Both the position numbers and the translations under genes were made by a program. From assembly GCA_900766325.1 (NCBI GenBank), contig CAAFVA010000076.1:1-14041 (forward strand): a stretch of DNA of 14,041 nucleotides, in the 5' to 3' direction. The notes under the pieces are model-generated. The model did no database searches. It had not been told where the DNA came from and worked only from the letters and a program-made list of their open reading frames with translations. The stretch is from Bacilli bacterium. Its GTDB lineage: Bacteria; Bacillota_I; Bacilli_A; RF39; UBA660. Below are positions 1 through 6,391 of this stretch, one piece after another (position 1 is the first letter of the stretch; each line of letters starts with the position of its first letter).

Positions 1-470
1 AAATCTTCTACATGGTTATCTTCCTTGTTAATTAATTTTTCTTTTGTTTTATCATCTAATCTTTCGTATTCTTTATTTTTAATTCTTTGTCTTAATTCTC
101 TTACCGATAAATTCCAATCCTCTGTTATTCTTATGTAATAGTTAATTTTATCTAAATTTCTCAATGACAGAAGCTCAACATAATGACTCCATGCTAATTG
201 GTGCGACATTGTCGCACCTTTTTGTACCATCGTATAAAACTGTCGCATTCTTTTTAAAGAAGAAGTATTATAGCCCTTATTAAGTTCATTAGTTAATTTT
301 TTAGAATACTTACTTATTATTCCTTCACCATAATGCCTGCCAGCTTCACTTAGAAGTTTTCCCACCGTATAATAGGTCTTTAAATCACTTCTATTTTTAG
401 AATAATCTTTTACTCTTTTATACACTTCGTTATTTACCAATTCTTTTTTTATCTCGTTATAGTAGTTCAT
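1..470 (-). CDS. DUF1016/YhcG-family protein, N-terminal part (runs off window edge)
   Basis: Translating the minus strand from the ATG at 468-470 gives an uninterrupted frame of about 156 codons to the edge, beginning MNYYNEIKKELVNNEVYKRV. It contains the family hallmarks GEGIISKYSKKLT, a QFY segment, QLAWSHYVELL, INYYIRITE and SVRELRQRIKNKEYERL, the DUF1016 N-terminal domain. The C-terminal PD-(D/E)XK nuclease domain expected of the family lies outside the window. An AAAGGA ribosome-binding site precedes the ATG. It is a paralog of the gene at 538-1419: about the first 60 codons and the RIKNKEYERLDDKTKEKLI stretch are almost identical even as DNA, while codons about 61-105 differ strongly. 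YhcG-family proteins are predicted nucleases often found near restriction-modification loci; the cellular role here is unknown. The family is clear, and whether the gene is complete cannot be seen. Confidence 0.85.
   Translation of the reverse strand, partial: MNYYNEIKKELVNNEVYKRVKDYSKNRSDLKTYYTVGKLLSEAGRHYGEGIISKYSKKLTNELNKGYNTSSLKRMRQFYTMVQKGATMSHQLAWSHYVELLSLRNLDKINYYIRITEDWNLSVRELRQRIKNKEYERLDDKTKEKLINKEDNHVED
200..218. repeat. Perfect GC-rich inverted repeat inside the DUF1016 gene
   Basis: GGTGCGACA-T-TGTCGCACC is a perfect 9+1+9 inverted repeat in an otherwise very AT-rich gene, over codons for KGATMSH. On the plus strand it is followed by five T residues, so it resembles an antisense-oriented terminator. 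A further TGTCGCA lies at 241-247. The paralogous gene has a different inverted repeat at the equivalent place (1151-1165). Confidence 0.75.
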
Positions 471-537
471 ATAATTATTCCTTTCCATAATAATTATTAT
501 CTATAACGTTTTAAAACACTCGAAAATATGTTTTTTA

Positions 538-1419
538 TTAAATCAATTTATACTCTTTAGACAATATCCTTTTATCAGAACAATATTCCAAGACGAATTT
601 ATTATCTTTCCTGCAAATTATAATTCCAATCGTTTGATTTTGGTTTATGGTTTTGATATTTTTATCAATATAGTTCATATAGGTTTCTATTTGACCTATA
701 TATTCTTTTTTTAACTCTGTTACTTTTAATTCTATTACGATAAAACAGTTGTAAACATAATTAAACAAAAGCAAATCTATGTAGTTATATTTATATCCTA
801 TACTTATCTTGTACTCACTTTTTATAAAACAAAAACCATTTCCTAATTCTAATAAAAAATCCTCCATATTATCTATTATTAGGTGTTGTAACATTTTCTC
901 GCTTAAATTATCGGTATTAAATCTATTCTTAATAAGAATTGGATTTTTAATAAAGTCTTCTACTTTCTTTTCCGCTTTTGTTATTAGTTTTTCTTTTGTC
1001 TTATCATCTAATCTTTCATATTCTTTGTTTTTTATTCTTCCTCTTAGCTCCCTTACTGATAAATTATTCTCTTCTGTTATTTTTATATAATAATTAATTT
1101 TTGCTTTATCAAACCAAATAATCTCACAATAATGTGAATAACTTAATTTATCCGACAACGTCGGACATTTTAAAAAAACTTGATAAAATCTTCTGAAATA
1201 CCTTAATCTTGTAGGTGTATATCCTTTGCCCAGCTCCTTTGTTAATTTTTTAGAATACTTACTTATTATTCCTTCACCATAATGCCTGCCAGCATCACTT
1301 AATAATTTACCAACATTATAATAGGTCTTTAAATCACTTCTATTTTTAGAATAATCTTTTACTTTTTTATACACTTCATTATTTACTAGTTCTTGTTTTA
1401 TCTCGTTATAATAGTTCAT
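538..1419 (-). CDS. DUF1016/YhcG-family PD-(D/E)XK nuclease-like protein
   Basis: This is a complete 293-residue paralog of the adjacent truncated gene. Residues 1-150 form the DUF1016 N-terminal domain (GEGIISKYSKKLTKELGKGY, RRFYQVF, KLSYSHYCEI, SVRELRGRIKNKEYERL). Residues about 160-290 form the YhcG-type nuclease fold: LLELGNGFCFI, then YIDLLLF with candidate catalytic D215, then IELKV with E230 and K232, then QIETYMNY. The PD-(D/E)XK core therefore looks intact. The protein stops at EYKLI, a little short of the usual acidic C-terminal tail, so a slight C-terminal truncation is possible. The start is supported by AAGGA eight bases upstream. The recognition substrate and role are unknown; family knowledge suggests DNA processing or defence, but no restriction-modification gene is visible here. 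Confidence 0.88.
   Translation of the reverse strand: MNYYNEIKQELVNNEVYKKVKDYSKNRSDLKTYYNVGKLLSDAGRHYGEGIISKYSKKLTKELGKGYTPTRLRYFRRFYQVFLKCPTLSDKLSYSHYCEIIWFDKAKINYYIKITEENNLSVRELRGRIKNKEYERLDDKTKEKLITKAEKKVEDFIKNPILIKNRFNTDNLSEKMLQHLIIDNMEDFLLELGNGFCFIKSEYKISIGYKYNYIDLLLFNYVYNCFIVIELKVTELKKEYIGQIETYMNYIDKNIKTINQNQTIGIIICRKDNKFVLEYCSDKRILSKEYKLI
1151..1165. repeat. Inverted repeat inside the second DUF1016 gene
   Basis: TCCGAC-AAC-GTCGGA is a perfect 6+3+6 inverted repeat over codons for PTLSD. It occupies the same protein position as the GC-rich inverted repeat of the first paralog but has a different arm sequence. Confidence 0.65.
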
Positions 1420-1448
1420 ATAATAGTTCCTTTCTTTTTTAATCTTTT

Positions 1449-1480
1449 ATTATATGAACTATTTTTTAAAATATTGTCGA
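1449..1480 (-). promoter_or_regulatory. Candidate promoter for the 538-1419 gene
   Basis: On the minus strand a perfect TATAAT lies at 1449-1454, about 30 bases before the start codon. A TCGACA box at 1475-1480 matches TTGACA at five of six positions, but the spacer is 20 bases, longer than the 17-base optimum. The -10 is convincing by itself; the -35 assignment is weak. No hairpin terminator was seen between mtaB and this gene, so read-through from mtaB is also possible. Confidence 0.4.
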
Positions 1481-1495
1481 AATTAAAAAAGTACC

Positions 1496-2800
1496 TTACA
1501 TTGGCACTTTTGTACATATATTCCCCATTAAAACCTTTTCTTTATATTCCTCTAATTTAACATTAACTTCCTTACCAATCAATTCCTTACAACCTTCAAA
1601 CTTAACCTTTAAATAATTATCGGTATGGCCTGTTAAATAACCATCTTCGTAAGTTTCAGGAATTACTACAACAGTATTACCGATATGTTTTTTATAATAG
1701 GTTTCTTCTAATTCTTCAAATACATTTATCAACTTTTTACATCTTGTATGCTTTTCATTCTTAGTTAATTGCCATGCCATTTTAGCGGCGGGTGTACCTT
1801 GTCTAGATGAAAATGGAAATACGTGTCCACCTGCAAAATTAACCTCACGCACAAACTTTAAAGTATCATCAAAATCTTCTTCGCTCTCACCTGGAAAACC
1901 AACAATAACGTCCGTTGTAATGGCAATAAGAGGTCTTATCTTTCTTATTTTATTTATCTTATCTAGATAATACTTTTTATCATACTTTCTGTTCATTAAC
2001 TTTAACACGTGATTACTACCAGCTTGTAGTGGAATATGAATATGGTTTACTATCTTTTTTGACCGTTCTAAAACACTTAAAAACTTATCGTTTAACTCGG
2101 TTATTTCGATTGATGATATCCTAATTCTATCTAATCCATCAATGTTATCTAACTCCATTAATAAATCGCTAAAGTCATAATTTTTTAAATCAGCGCCATA
2201 ATGTCCAGTATGAATACCAGTTAAAACAATTTCTTTATATCCATTAGATACTAGCTTTTTAACTTCTTCTATTACTTTTTTAGGATTTTTACTTCTTACC
2301 TTTCCTCTTACATAGGGAATTATGCAGTAAGAACAAAAGTTTTCGCATCCATCTTCTATTTTTACTAACGCCCTTGTTCTAGTGTTAAAACATTCTAATT
2401 CCATATCATCAAAATTAGTTTCTAAAACATTTTCTATTTTTAATATCTTTTTCTTACTTTTTATGTATTCTTCGATTAAATCTACTATCTTACTTTTATT
2501 AGTATTTCCAATCACAACGTCCACAAAATCTATAATAGCATTATCATTGTCTCTTATTTGGGTAAAACAGCCCATTACCGCAACTATAGCATGCTTGTTT
2601 TTCTTTCTTGCTTGCCTTATTATTTTTCTGGATTTCACATCACTTGTATTAGTTACCGTACAAGTATTTATCAAATATATATCAGCGCTATCATCCGAAA
2701 AATCAGTTATTTCATACCCTCTTTTTTTAAACTCATTTATAGCATACTCGCTTTCGTAAGTATTTACTTTGCAACCCAAAGTATAAACAGCAACCTTCAT
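1496..2800 (-). CDS. mtaB: tRNA (N6-L-threonylcarbamoyladenosine(37)-C2)-methylthiotransferase MtaB
   Basis: MtaB is a radical-SAM enzyme that adds a methylthio group to t6A37 of tRNAs decoding ANN codons. The 434 residues show the full methylthiotransferase layout. The N-terminal cluster-binding domain has Cys10 in TLGCKVN, Cys47 in NTCTVT and Cys78 in MGCFTQ. The radical SAM motif CENFCSYC (Cys152, 156, 159) carries the second 4Fe-4S cluster. The SAM-domain motifs VLTGIHTGHYG, HIPLQAGSN and TTDVIVGFPGE follow, and a TRAM-like domain occupies about residues 370-434. The KVNTYESE start and length favour MtaB over MiaB or RimO. A GAGGGTG ribosome-binding site lies eight bases before the ATG. 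It follows rsmE and one small gene in the same direction, recalling Bacillus yqeU-yqeV, but a terminator hairpin just upstream may separate its expression. Confidence 0.95.
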   Translation of the reverse strand: MKVAVYTLGCKVNTYESEYAINEFKKRGYEITDFSDDSADIYLINTCTVTNTSDVKSRKIIRQARKKNKHAIVAVMGCFTQIRDNDNAIIDFVDVVIGNTNKSKIVDLIEEYIKSKKKILKIENVLETNFDDMELECFNTRTRALVKIEDGCENFCSYCIIPYVRGKVRSKNPKKVIEEVKKLVSNGYKEIVLTGIHTGHYGADLKNYDFSDLLMELDNIDGLDRIRISSIEITELNDKFLSVLERSKKIVNHIHIPLQAGSNHVLKLMNRKYDKKYYLDKINKIRKIRPLIAITTDVIVGFPGESEEDFDDTLKFVREVNFAGGHVFPFSSRQGTPAAKMAWQLTKNEKHTRCKKLINVFEELEETYYKKHIGNTVVVIPETYEDGYLTGHTDNYLKVKFEGCKELIGKEVNVKLEEYKEKVLMGNICTKVPM

Positions 2801-2824
2801 ATTTTTTCACCCTCTTAAAAATAA

Positions 2825-2846
2825 AAAGCTTAAACACTTAAGCTTT
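2825..2846 (-). terminator. Rho-independent terminator overlapping a stop codon
   Basis: The arms AAAGCTTAA and TTAAGCTTT form a perfect 9-bp stem with a 4-base loop. On the minus strand it runs into TTTTTATTTTT. The proximal arm includes two bases of the TAA stop of the 2845-3438 gene. The stem is AT-rich, so efficiency may be modest, which could let some transcription continue into mtaB 24 bases beyond. Confidence 0.7.
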
Positions 2847-3438
2847 ATTTATTTCCTCCGTCAATAGCTTCTTTTTTAACGCCGTATATCGGAGATATAA
2901 CCCGCGAGACCTTAAAAGCTTTTACTTCTTTTTTTTCTTCGCTGTTTCCGCCAGTATTACTAACTTCTGCTGGTCCTAAATTATATTTTTCTAAATAATT
3001 TATACCTTCGTTTTCCTCGTCCTCAATCAAATGTAACTCTTTTGCTTTTTGCATTAACTCATCAATCGAAATAATTGCGGTTTTTTCCTCTTCTTCTTCA
3101 AAATCAGTAAGAGATATTGGCTTATTTTCTTCTTGAAGCGCATCAGAAATAGCATTTGCAATATCCTTAATATCAGTTTTTGAATCATCAAAATTTGTTT
3201 GTCCGGTGTCTTTTTCTACCGTTTTTATAGACGCCTCAACAGTATTTTTAGCTTCCTTTTTTAACCGTTTTATTCTTAGTTTACTTTTTACTTCCTCTAT
3301 AACATAAGTTATAAAAAGAAGAATGCATAAGATAATAATTAAAAACATTATTACGGAAAAAATCATTTGTCCTGAAGTGTTTAAGTTGTTATAAAAATTA
3401 TTAAAGGTATAAGACGCCGTCGCAAACAAATTTTTCAT
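2845..3438 (-). CDS. Single-pass membrane protein of unknown function with acidic cytoplasmic region
   Basis: No family is recognised with confidence. From the ATG at 3438 the protein has 197 residues. A short N-terminal segment precedes one strongly hydrophobic helix at about residues 25-45 (MIFSVIMFLIIILCILLFIT), followed by a very basic stretch (KSKLRIKRLKKEAK), which predicts a cytoplasmic C-terminus. The rest is charged, acidic and probably disordered (FEEEEEK), ending in a compact conserved-looking patch FKVSRVISPIYGVKK. Such an ISP(I/V)YG patch near the C-terminus seems familiar from other low-GC Firmicute membrane proteins, but I cannot name its function. A GTG three codons upstream overlaps the RsmE stop; I prefer the ATG because AGGTGA lies at correct spacing from it. 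It is the last gene of the ndk-rsmE operon. Confidence 0.75.
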   Translation of the reverse strand: MKNLFATASYTFNNFYNNLNTSGQMIFSVIMFLIIILCILLFITYVIEEVKSKLRIKRLKKEAKNTVEASIKTVEKDTGQTNFDDSKTDIKDIANAISDALQEENKPISLTDFEEEEEKTAIISIDELMQKAKELHLIEDEENEGINYLEKYNLGPAEVSNTGGNSEEKKEVKAFKVSRVISPIYGVKKEAIDGGNK

Positions 3439-3443
3439 ACTAC

Positions 3444-4148
3444 TCACCTCATAAACTCATAATTAATCATACTAAGAACCGCAACCGGAGCGGTCTCTGA
3501 TCTTAAAACGTTTTTCCCTAAAGTCGTACTTATAAAACCATTTTCATTAAGTAATGTTTCTTCTTTTGGATCAAAGCCTCCTGGAGGACCAATTACAATT
3601 ATTATTTTATCACACTTAGAATTTTTTTGAAGTACTTTTTTAATATTTTTTGATTTTTCGTTAACCGTTAACAAAATTTTTAAATCAGCCTCGTAACTTA
3701 CCAAATCATTTATCGTAACAACATTACTAATAATTGGTATGTTAGTTCTAAAGCTCTGCTCAGAGGCTTCTTTTATAATTCGTTGCCACCTTGATATTTT
3801 TTCCTTTTCTTTTTTCTTATCAAATTTAATAATACTTCTTTTGGTTTGCACTGGAATGAACATAAAAGCTCCTAATTCGGTTGATTTTTGAAGCAAATAA
3901 TTTTGCTTTTGTTCGTTTATAAGTGAAAAAGCCACCACCACTTGTTTATTGTTTTCTAGTCCTTCAACTTTATCAACCACATCAAAAGAAACTTCGGGTC
4001 TAACACTTTTTATTTTACATAAATATATGGTGTTATTAAAAACAACCTTAATTAAATCCCCTTTTTTCATCCTCATTACGTTTTTAATATGATAGTAATC
4101 ACCATCTTCTAAGTTTAAATTTTTGTCCTTTGCAAAATACTGTTGCAT
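3444..4148 (-). CDS. rsmE: 16S rRNA (uracil(1498)-N(3))-methyltransferase RsmE
   Basis: RsmE methylates N3 of U1498 in 16S rRNA using SAM and is a knotted SPOUT-class methyltransferase. The 234-residue length is typical. The N-terminal PUA-like domain (residues 1-65) has HIKNVMRMKKGD. The catalytic domain shows QKSTELG (88-94), the EASEQSFR motif (127-134), the glycine-rich SAM loop VIGPPGGFDPKEE (185-197) and the knot motif TLGKNVLRSETAPVA (209-223). The common loop form is GPEGG, so Pro replaces Glu here, a mild variant. The start ATG overlaps the ndk stop by one base (TAATG), indicating translational coupling. The stop TGA overlaps the ribosome-binding site of the next gene. Confidence 0.94.
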   Translation of the reverse strand: MQQYFAKDKNLNLEDGDYYHIKNVMRMKKGDLIKVVFNNTIYLCKIKSVRPEVSFDVVDKVEGLENNKQVVVAFSLINEQKQNYLLQKSTELGAFMFIPVQTKRSIIKFDKKKEKEKISRWQRIIKEASEQSFRTNIPIISNVVTINDLVSYEADLKILLTVNEKSKNIKKVLQKNSKCDKIIIVIGPPGGFDPKEETLLNENGFISTTLGKNVLRSETAPVAVLSMINYEFMR

Positions 4149-4726
4149 TATTTTTCTCCATTATATTTTCTTCTTAATATGTATTCTTCTTGTGCCTTTT
4201 CAATTATCCACTCAGAATCGATAAATCGGTATGCATCAGCAAACATTTTGTCTAACTTGTTATAATTATTTATCTTTTCTAATATATCTTCTATATCATT
4301 TTTAAAAAATCTAAGTATTTCGTCTTTTACTTCAATTGGCGAAGAAGATGCATGCGTCGCGTTTTTATATGGTTCACATCTAGAACCAAAACGCTCTCTT
4401 ATCGTTCCTTTTTCGGCCTCCCAACTTTTAGTTGCACCTTGTAACTTTCTGAACCTATTTATCGCATTACCTTTGGGATCATAAATAATCATAAGCATTA
4501 CTGGCCCTTGTAACATACTTTCAACTATTTTTGGATAAACATCTAGGTGTTTACAATGGGCGTAGTGTTCTTCTACCTTATCTTTAGTTAAACACTCACA
4601 TTTAGCATAAATTACCCTAAATCCAGCATCTTCAATCATCTTTACAATTTCTTCTTTGTATTTCATCGAATCCGGTTTAATAATCGAAAACGTATGATAA
4701 AACTTTTCTTCATTTCTTTCTTCCAT
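4148..4726 (-). CDS. ndk: Nucleoside diphosphate kinase with C-terminal extension
   Basis: Ndk transfers the gamma-phosphate of ATP to nucleoside diphosphates through a phospho-histidine. From the ATG at 4726 it has 192 residues. Motifs are the N-terminal SIIKPDS strand (Lys17), LQGPVMLMI, GATKSWEAEKGTIRERFG with the phosphate-binding Arg/Thr residues, and NATHASSSP carrying active-site His125. The start is chosen because AAGGAG sits nine bases upstream; a frame extension to 4783 would be translated promoter/leader sequence (VFVIVTII). Canonical enzymes are about 150 residues. Here the fold ends near residue 142 (EILRFFKND), followed by about 50 extra residues rich in charged and aromatic positions, an unusual tail. 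It is the first gene of the operon with rsmE. A relation to dTMP/dNTP supply together with thyA and folA nearby is inferred only. Confidence 0.93.
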   Translation of the reverse strand: MEERNEEKFYHTFSIIKPDSMKYKEEIVKMIEDAGFRVIYAKCECLTKDKVEEHYAHCKHLDVYPKIVESMLQGPVMLMIIYDPKGNAINRFRKLQGATKSWEAEKGTIRERFGSRCEPYKNATHASSSPIEVKDEILRFFKNDIEDILEKINNYNKLDKMFADAYRFIDSEWIIEKAQEEYILRRKYNGEK

Positions 4727-4751
4727 ATTAATTTCTCCTTTGATAATAGTT

Positions 4752-4780
4752 ACTATAACAAAAACTTTTAAATTAGTAAA
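4752..4780 (-). promoter_or_regulatory. Promoter of the ndk operon
   Basis: On the minus strand TTTACT (-35, 4775-4780) is followed by exactly 17 bases and TATAGT (-10, 4752-4757), 25 bases before the ndk ATG. It lies back to back with the plus-strand promoter of the AAA+ gene. Confidence 0.6.
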
Positions 4781-4786
4781 CAATAA

Positions 4787-4815
4787 TAGTAAAATAACTC
4801 ATTTTTTGATATAAT
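4787..4815 (+). promoter_or_regulatory. Extended -10 promoter of the AAA+ ATPase gene
   Basis: TGATATAAT gives a consensus -10 (4810-4815) with the TGn extension (4807-4809). The -35 candidate at 4787-4792 is poor, as is common for extended -10 promoters. Transcription would begin near 4822, so the ATG at 4825 would be almost leaderless; this supports translation from 4855. Confidence 0.65.
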
Positions 4816-4854
4816 ATTTAAAGTATGGTAAAGAAACTGAAAGAAGGTTTTAGC

Positions 4855-5865
4855 ATGGATGATTTATTTGATATCGTTGAAGATGAAACACTTTCATTAG
4901 ATGATGTGAAAGAAGCAAAGAAAATTGCAAATAACGTAGCAAAGAAAAACAAAAAAAGTGTTTTGGAAGCTTATGGCGAAAACTTAAGTACCAAGACCTA
5001 CATTACCAACCCTGCAATTGCAAGGGATGATGAAATAGAAAAAACGATTCTTACTATTTTGACGCCTGATAAATCTGCAATTTTAGTTGGTAAAGCTGGT
5101 ATTGGTAAAACCGCAATCGTTGAAGGAATTGCTTACAAAATTCAAAAAAACGATGTTCCAAACGCGATCAAAGGTTACGACATTATAAAGGTTAACACTT
5201 CTTCTTTACTTGGAAAATACGTAACTGAAGATGGTACTGAAGAATTAAAGATTAACATTTTGTTAAAAGAGGTTGAAAAAGCATATAACGTTATACTTTT
5301 TATTGATGAGATTCACACCCTTGTTATCGAATCAAGAAAAAGCGCGGTAGACTTTGTAAACGCAATGAAACCAGCACTATCACGTGGAGATGTTAAGGTA
5401 ATTGGTGCAACAACGGAAGATGAGTATAATCAGTACCTAATAAGGGACAAAGCCTTTTTAAGACGTTTTGAGAAAATAGATGTTGCTGAACCAAGTGCTG
5501 AAACAACGGTTAAAATACTTATGGGATCGTATCCTAAAATAGAAAAACAAACCGGGGTTAAACTTGCTTACTCAAATTTTGTAATTGAAAAAATAATGCG
5601 TTTCATTGTAAACATGACTTCTGAATACAAAAGGGTTTACGAGCTTGGTTCTAGGTACCCTGATAATGCTCTTGCACTTTTATCGAAAGCGTTTAGCTAC
5701 GCAAAATTTGATAACAGTGCTTATGTAACGTTTAAACATTTTTATAAAGCAATAATGAATTGTCAAAGCGTGTACTCTGACGTCGTAAAAAAAGAATCGG
5801 AAAATTTTAAAAAAGAGTTTAAAGATTTCTTAGAAAAAGAAAACGTTGATTTAAATGATTATTAA
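4855..5865 (+). CDS. Stand-alone ClpB/ClpC D1-type AAA+ ATPase
   Basis: The 336-residue protein is a single AAA+ module of the ClpB/ClpC first-ring type. Using the ATG at 4855, Walker A is GKAGIGKT (79-86), Walker B VILFIDE (146-152), sensor 1 VIGATTEDE (182-190) and the arginine-finger region DKAFLRRFE (199-206). A GKY pore-loop equivalent (Tyr122) corresponds to the substrate-gripping GxKYRGEFE loop. All ATPase residues look intact. The double-Clp N-domain, the coiled-coil middle domain and the D2 ring, which carries the ClpP-docking loop in Clp unfoldases, are all absent. The extra N-terminal 50 residues are acidic then Lys-rich, and a helical tail follows the ATPase. The start at 4855 is chosen for its AGAAGG at seven bases; 4825 lacks a ribosome-binding site. 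It is monocistronic and the only plus-strand gene. Remodelling activity is inferred; the substrate is unknown. Confidence 0.88.
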   Translation: MDDLFDIVEDETLSLDDVKEAKKIANNVAKKNKKSVLEAYGENLSTKTYITNPAIARDDEIEKTILTILTPDKSAILVGKAGIGKTAIVEGIAYKIQKNDVPNAIKGYDIIKVNTSSLLGKYVTEDGTEELKINILLKEVEKAYNVILFIDEIHTLVIESRKSAVDFVNAMKPALSRGDVKVIGATTEDEYNQYLIRDKAFLRRFEKIDVAEPSAETTVKILMGSYPKIEKQTGVKLAYSNFVIEKIMRFIVNMTSEYKRVYELGSRYPDNALALLSKAFSYAKFDNSAYVTFKHFYKAIMNCQSVYSDVVKKESENFKKEFKDFLEKENVDLNDY

Positions 5866-5893
5866 AAGGTTTACTTCTATTAGTAAACCTTTT
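5864..5893. terminator. Bidirectional terminator between the AAA+ gene and folA
   Basis: AAAAGGTTTACT and AGTAAACCTTTT pair perfectly over 12 bp around a 6-base loop (5876-5881). A-runs and T-runs flank it, so it can act on both convergent transcripts. The AAA+ stop codon touches its left edge and the folA stop lies across the loop and right arm. Confidence 0.88.
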
Positions 5894-6383
5894 TACGTTT
5901 TTTGTACAATACATGTTTGTATGCTGGAGTGCATTCTGAGTGTTCTTCCAATATCTGTTTTTGCCAATCTTCATCTTTAAAATTTGGAAAATAAGCGTCT
6001 GCGTCTAAACTTTCAGAATCAATCTCTGTTAAATACATCATATCCGCATTATTAATCATCTCACTATAAACTTTAGCTCCTCCAATAACATACACATCAT
6101 CATCAACATTTTTCATACAATTATAAAACTCATCTAAACTTCTTACCAAAATAACTTCCTTGGGAAGATTCTTTTGCTCTAAACTTTTAGATAAAACAAC
6201 ATGCGTTCTTCCAGGCAATATTTTAGGCAATGAATTAAACGTGTTTTTTCCCATAAAAACATGATGTCCCATGGTATGTTCTTTAAAAAACTTCATATCA
6301 CCCTTTATACGCCATATCAAGTTATTATTAAGTCCTAATTCACCGTTTTTACCTACTGCTGCTATTATTATTAATTTATTCAT
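5880..6383 (-). CDS. folA: Dihydrofolate reductase
   Basis: This enzyme reduces dihydrofolate to tetrahydrofolate with NADPH and regenerates the cofactor oxidised by ThyA. The 167 residues match the family length. Motifs are IIAAVGKNGELGLNNNLIW at the N-terminus, the substrate-binding acid in the GDMKFFKE helix (Asp at about residue 29), the NADPH-binding MGKNTFNSLP and LPGRTHVVLS segments, VYVIGGAKVYSEM, and YLTEIDSESLDADAYFP. Trp-Arg-Ile replaces the common Pro-Trp order in the loop before the acid helix. The gene starts eight bases after the thyA stop, with AGGTGA overlapping that stop, so thyA and folA are translated from one message that ends at the shared terminator. Confidence 0.94.
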   Translation of the reverse strand: MNKLIIIAAVGKNGELGLNNNLIWRIKGDMKFFKEHTMGHHVFMGKNTFNSLPKILPGRTHVVLSKSLEQKNLPKEVILVRSLDEFYNCMKNVDDDVYVIGGAKVYSEMINNADMMYLTEIDSESLDADAYFPNFKDEDWQKQILEEHSECTPAYKHVLYKKRKKVY

Positions 6384-6391
6384 TTTATCAC

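Noticed and set aside
809..1090. Plus-strand open frame opposite the second DUF1016 gene
   Set aside because: It is antisense to a gene with clear family motifs, has Ser/Leu/Phe-rich composition typical of complemented AT-rich coding DNA, and has no ribosome-binding site.
2382..2818. Two overlapping plus-strand open frames opposite mtaB
   Set aside because: They are antisense to conserved MtaB coding sequence with low-complexity hydrophobic translations, so they are not membrane proteins in reality.
4727..4783. N-terminal extension of Ndk
   Set aside because: These codons cover the ndk -10/-35 boxes and leader; the AAGGAG lies directly before the ATG at 4726.
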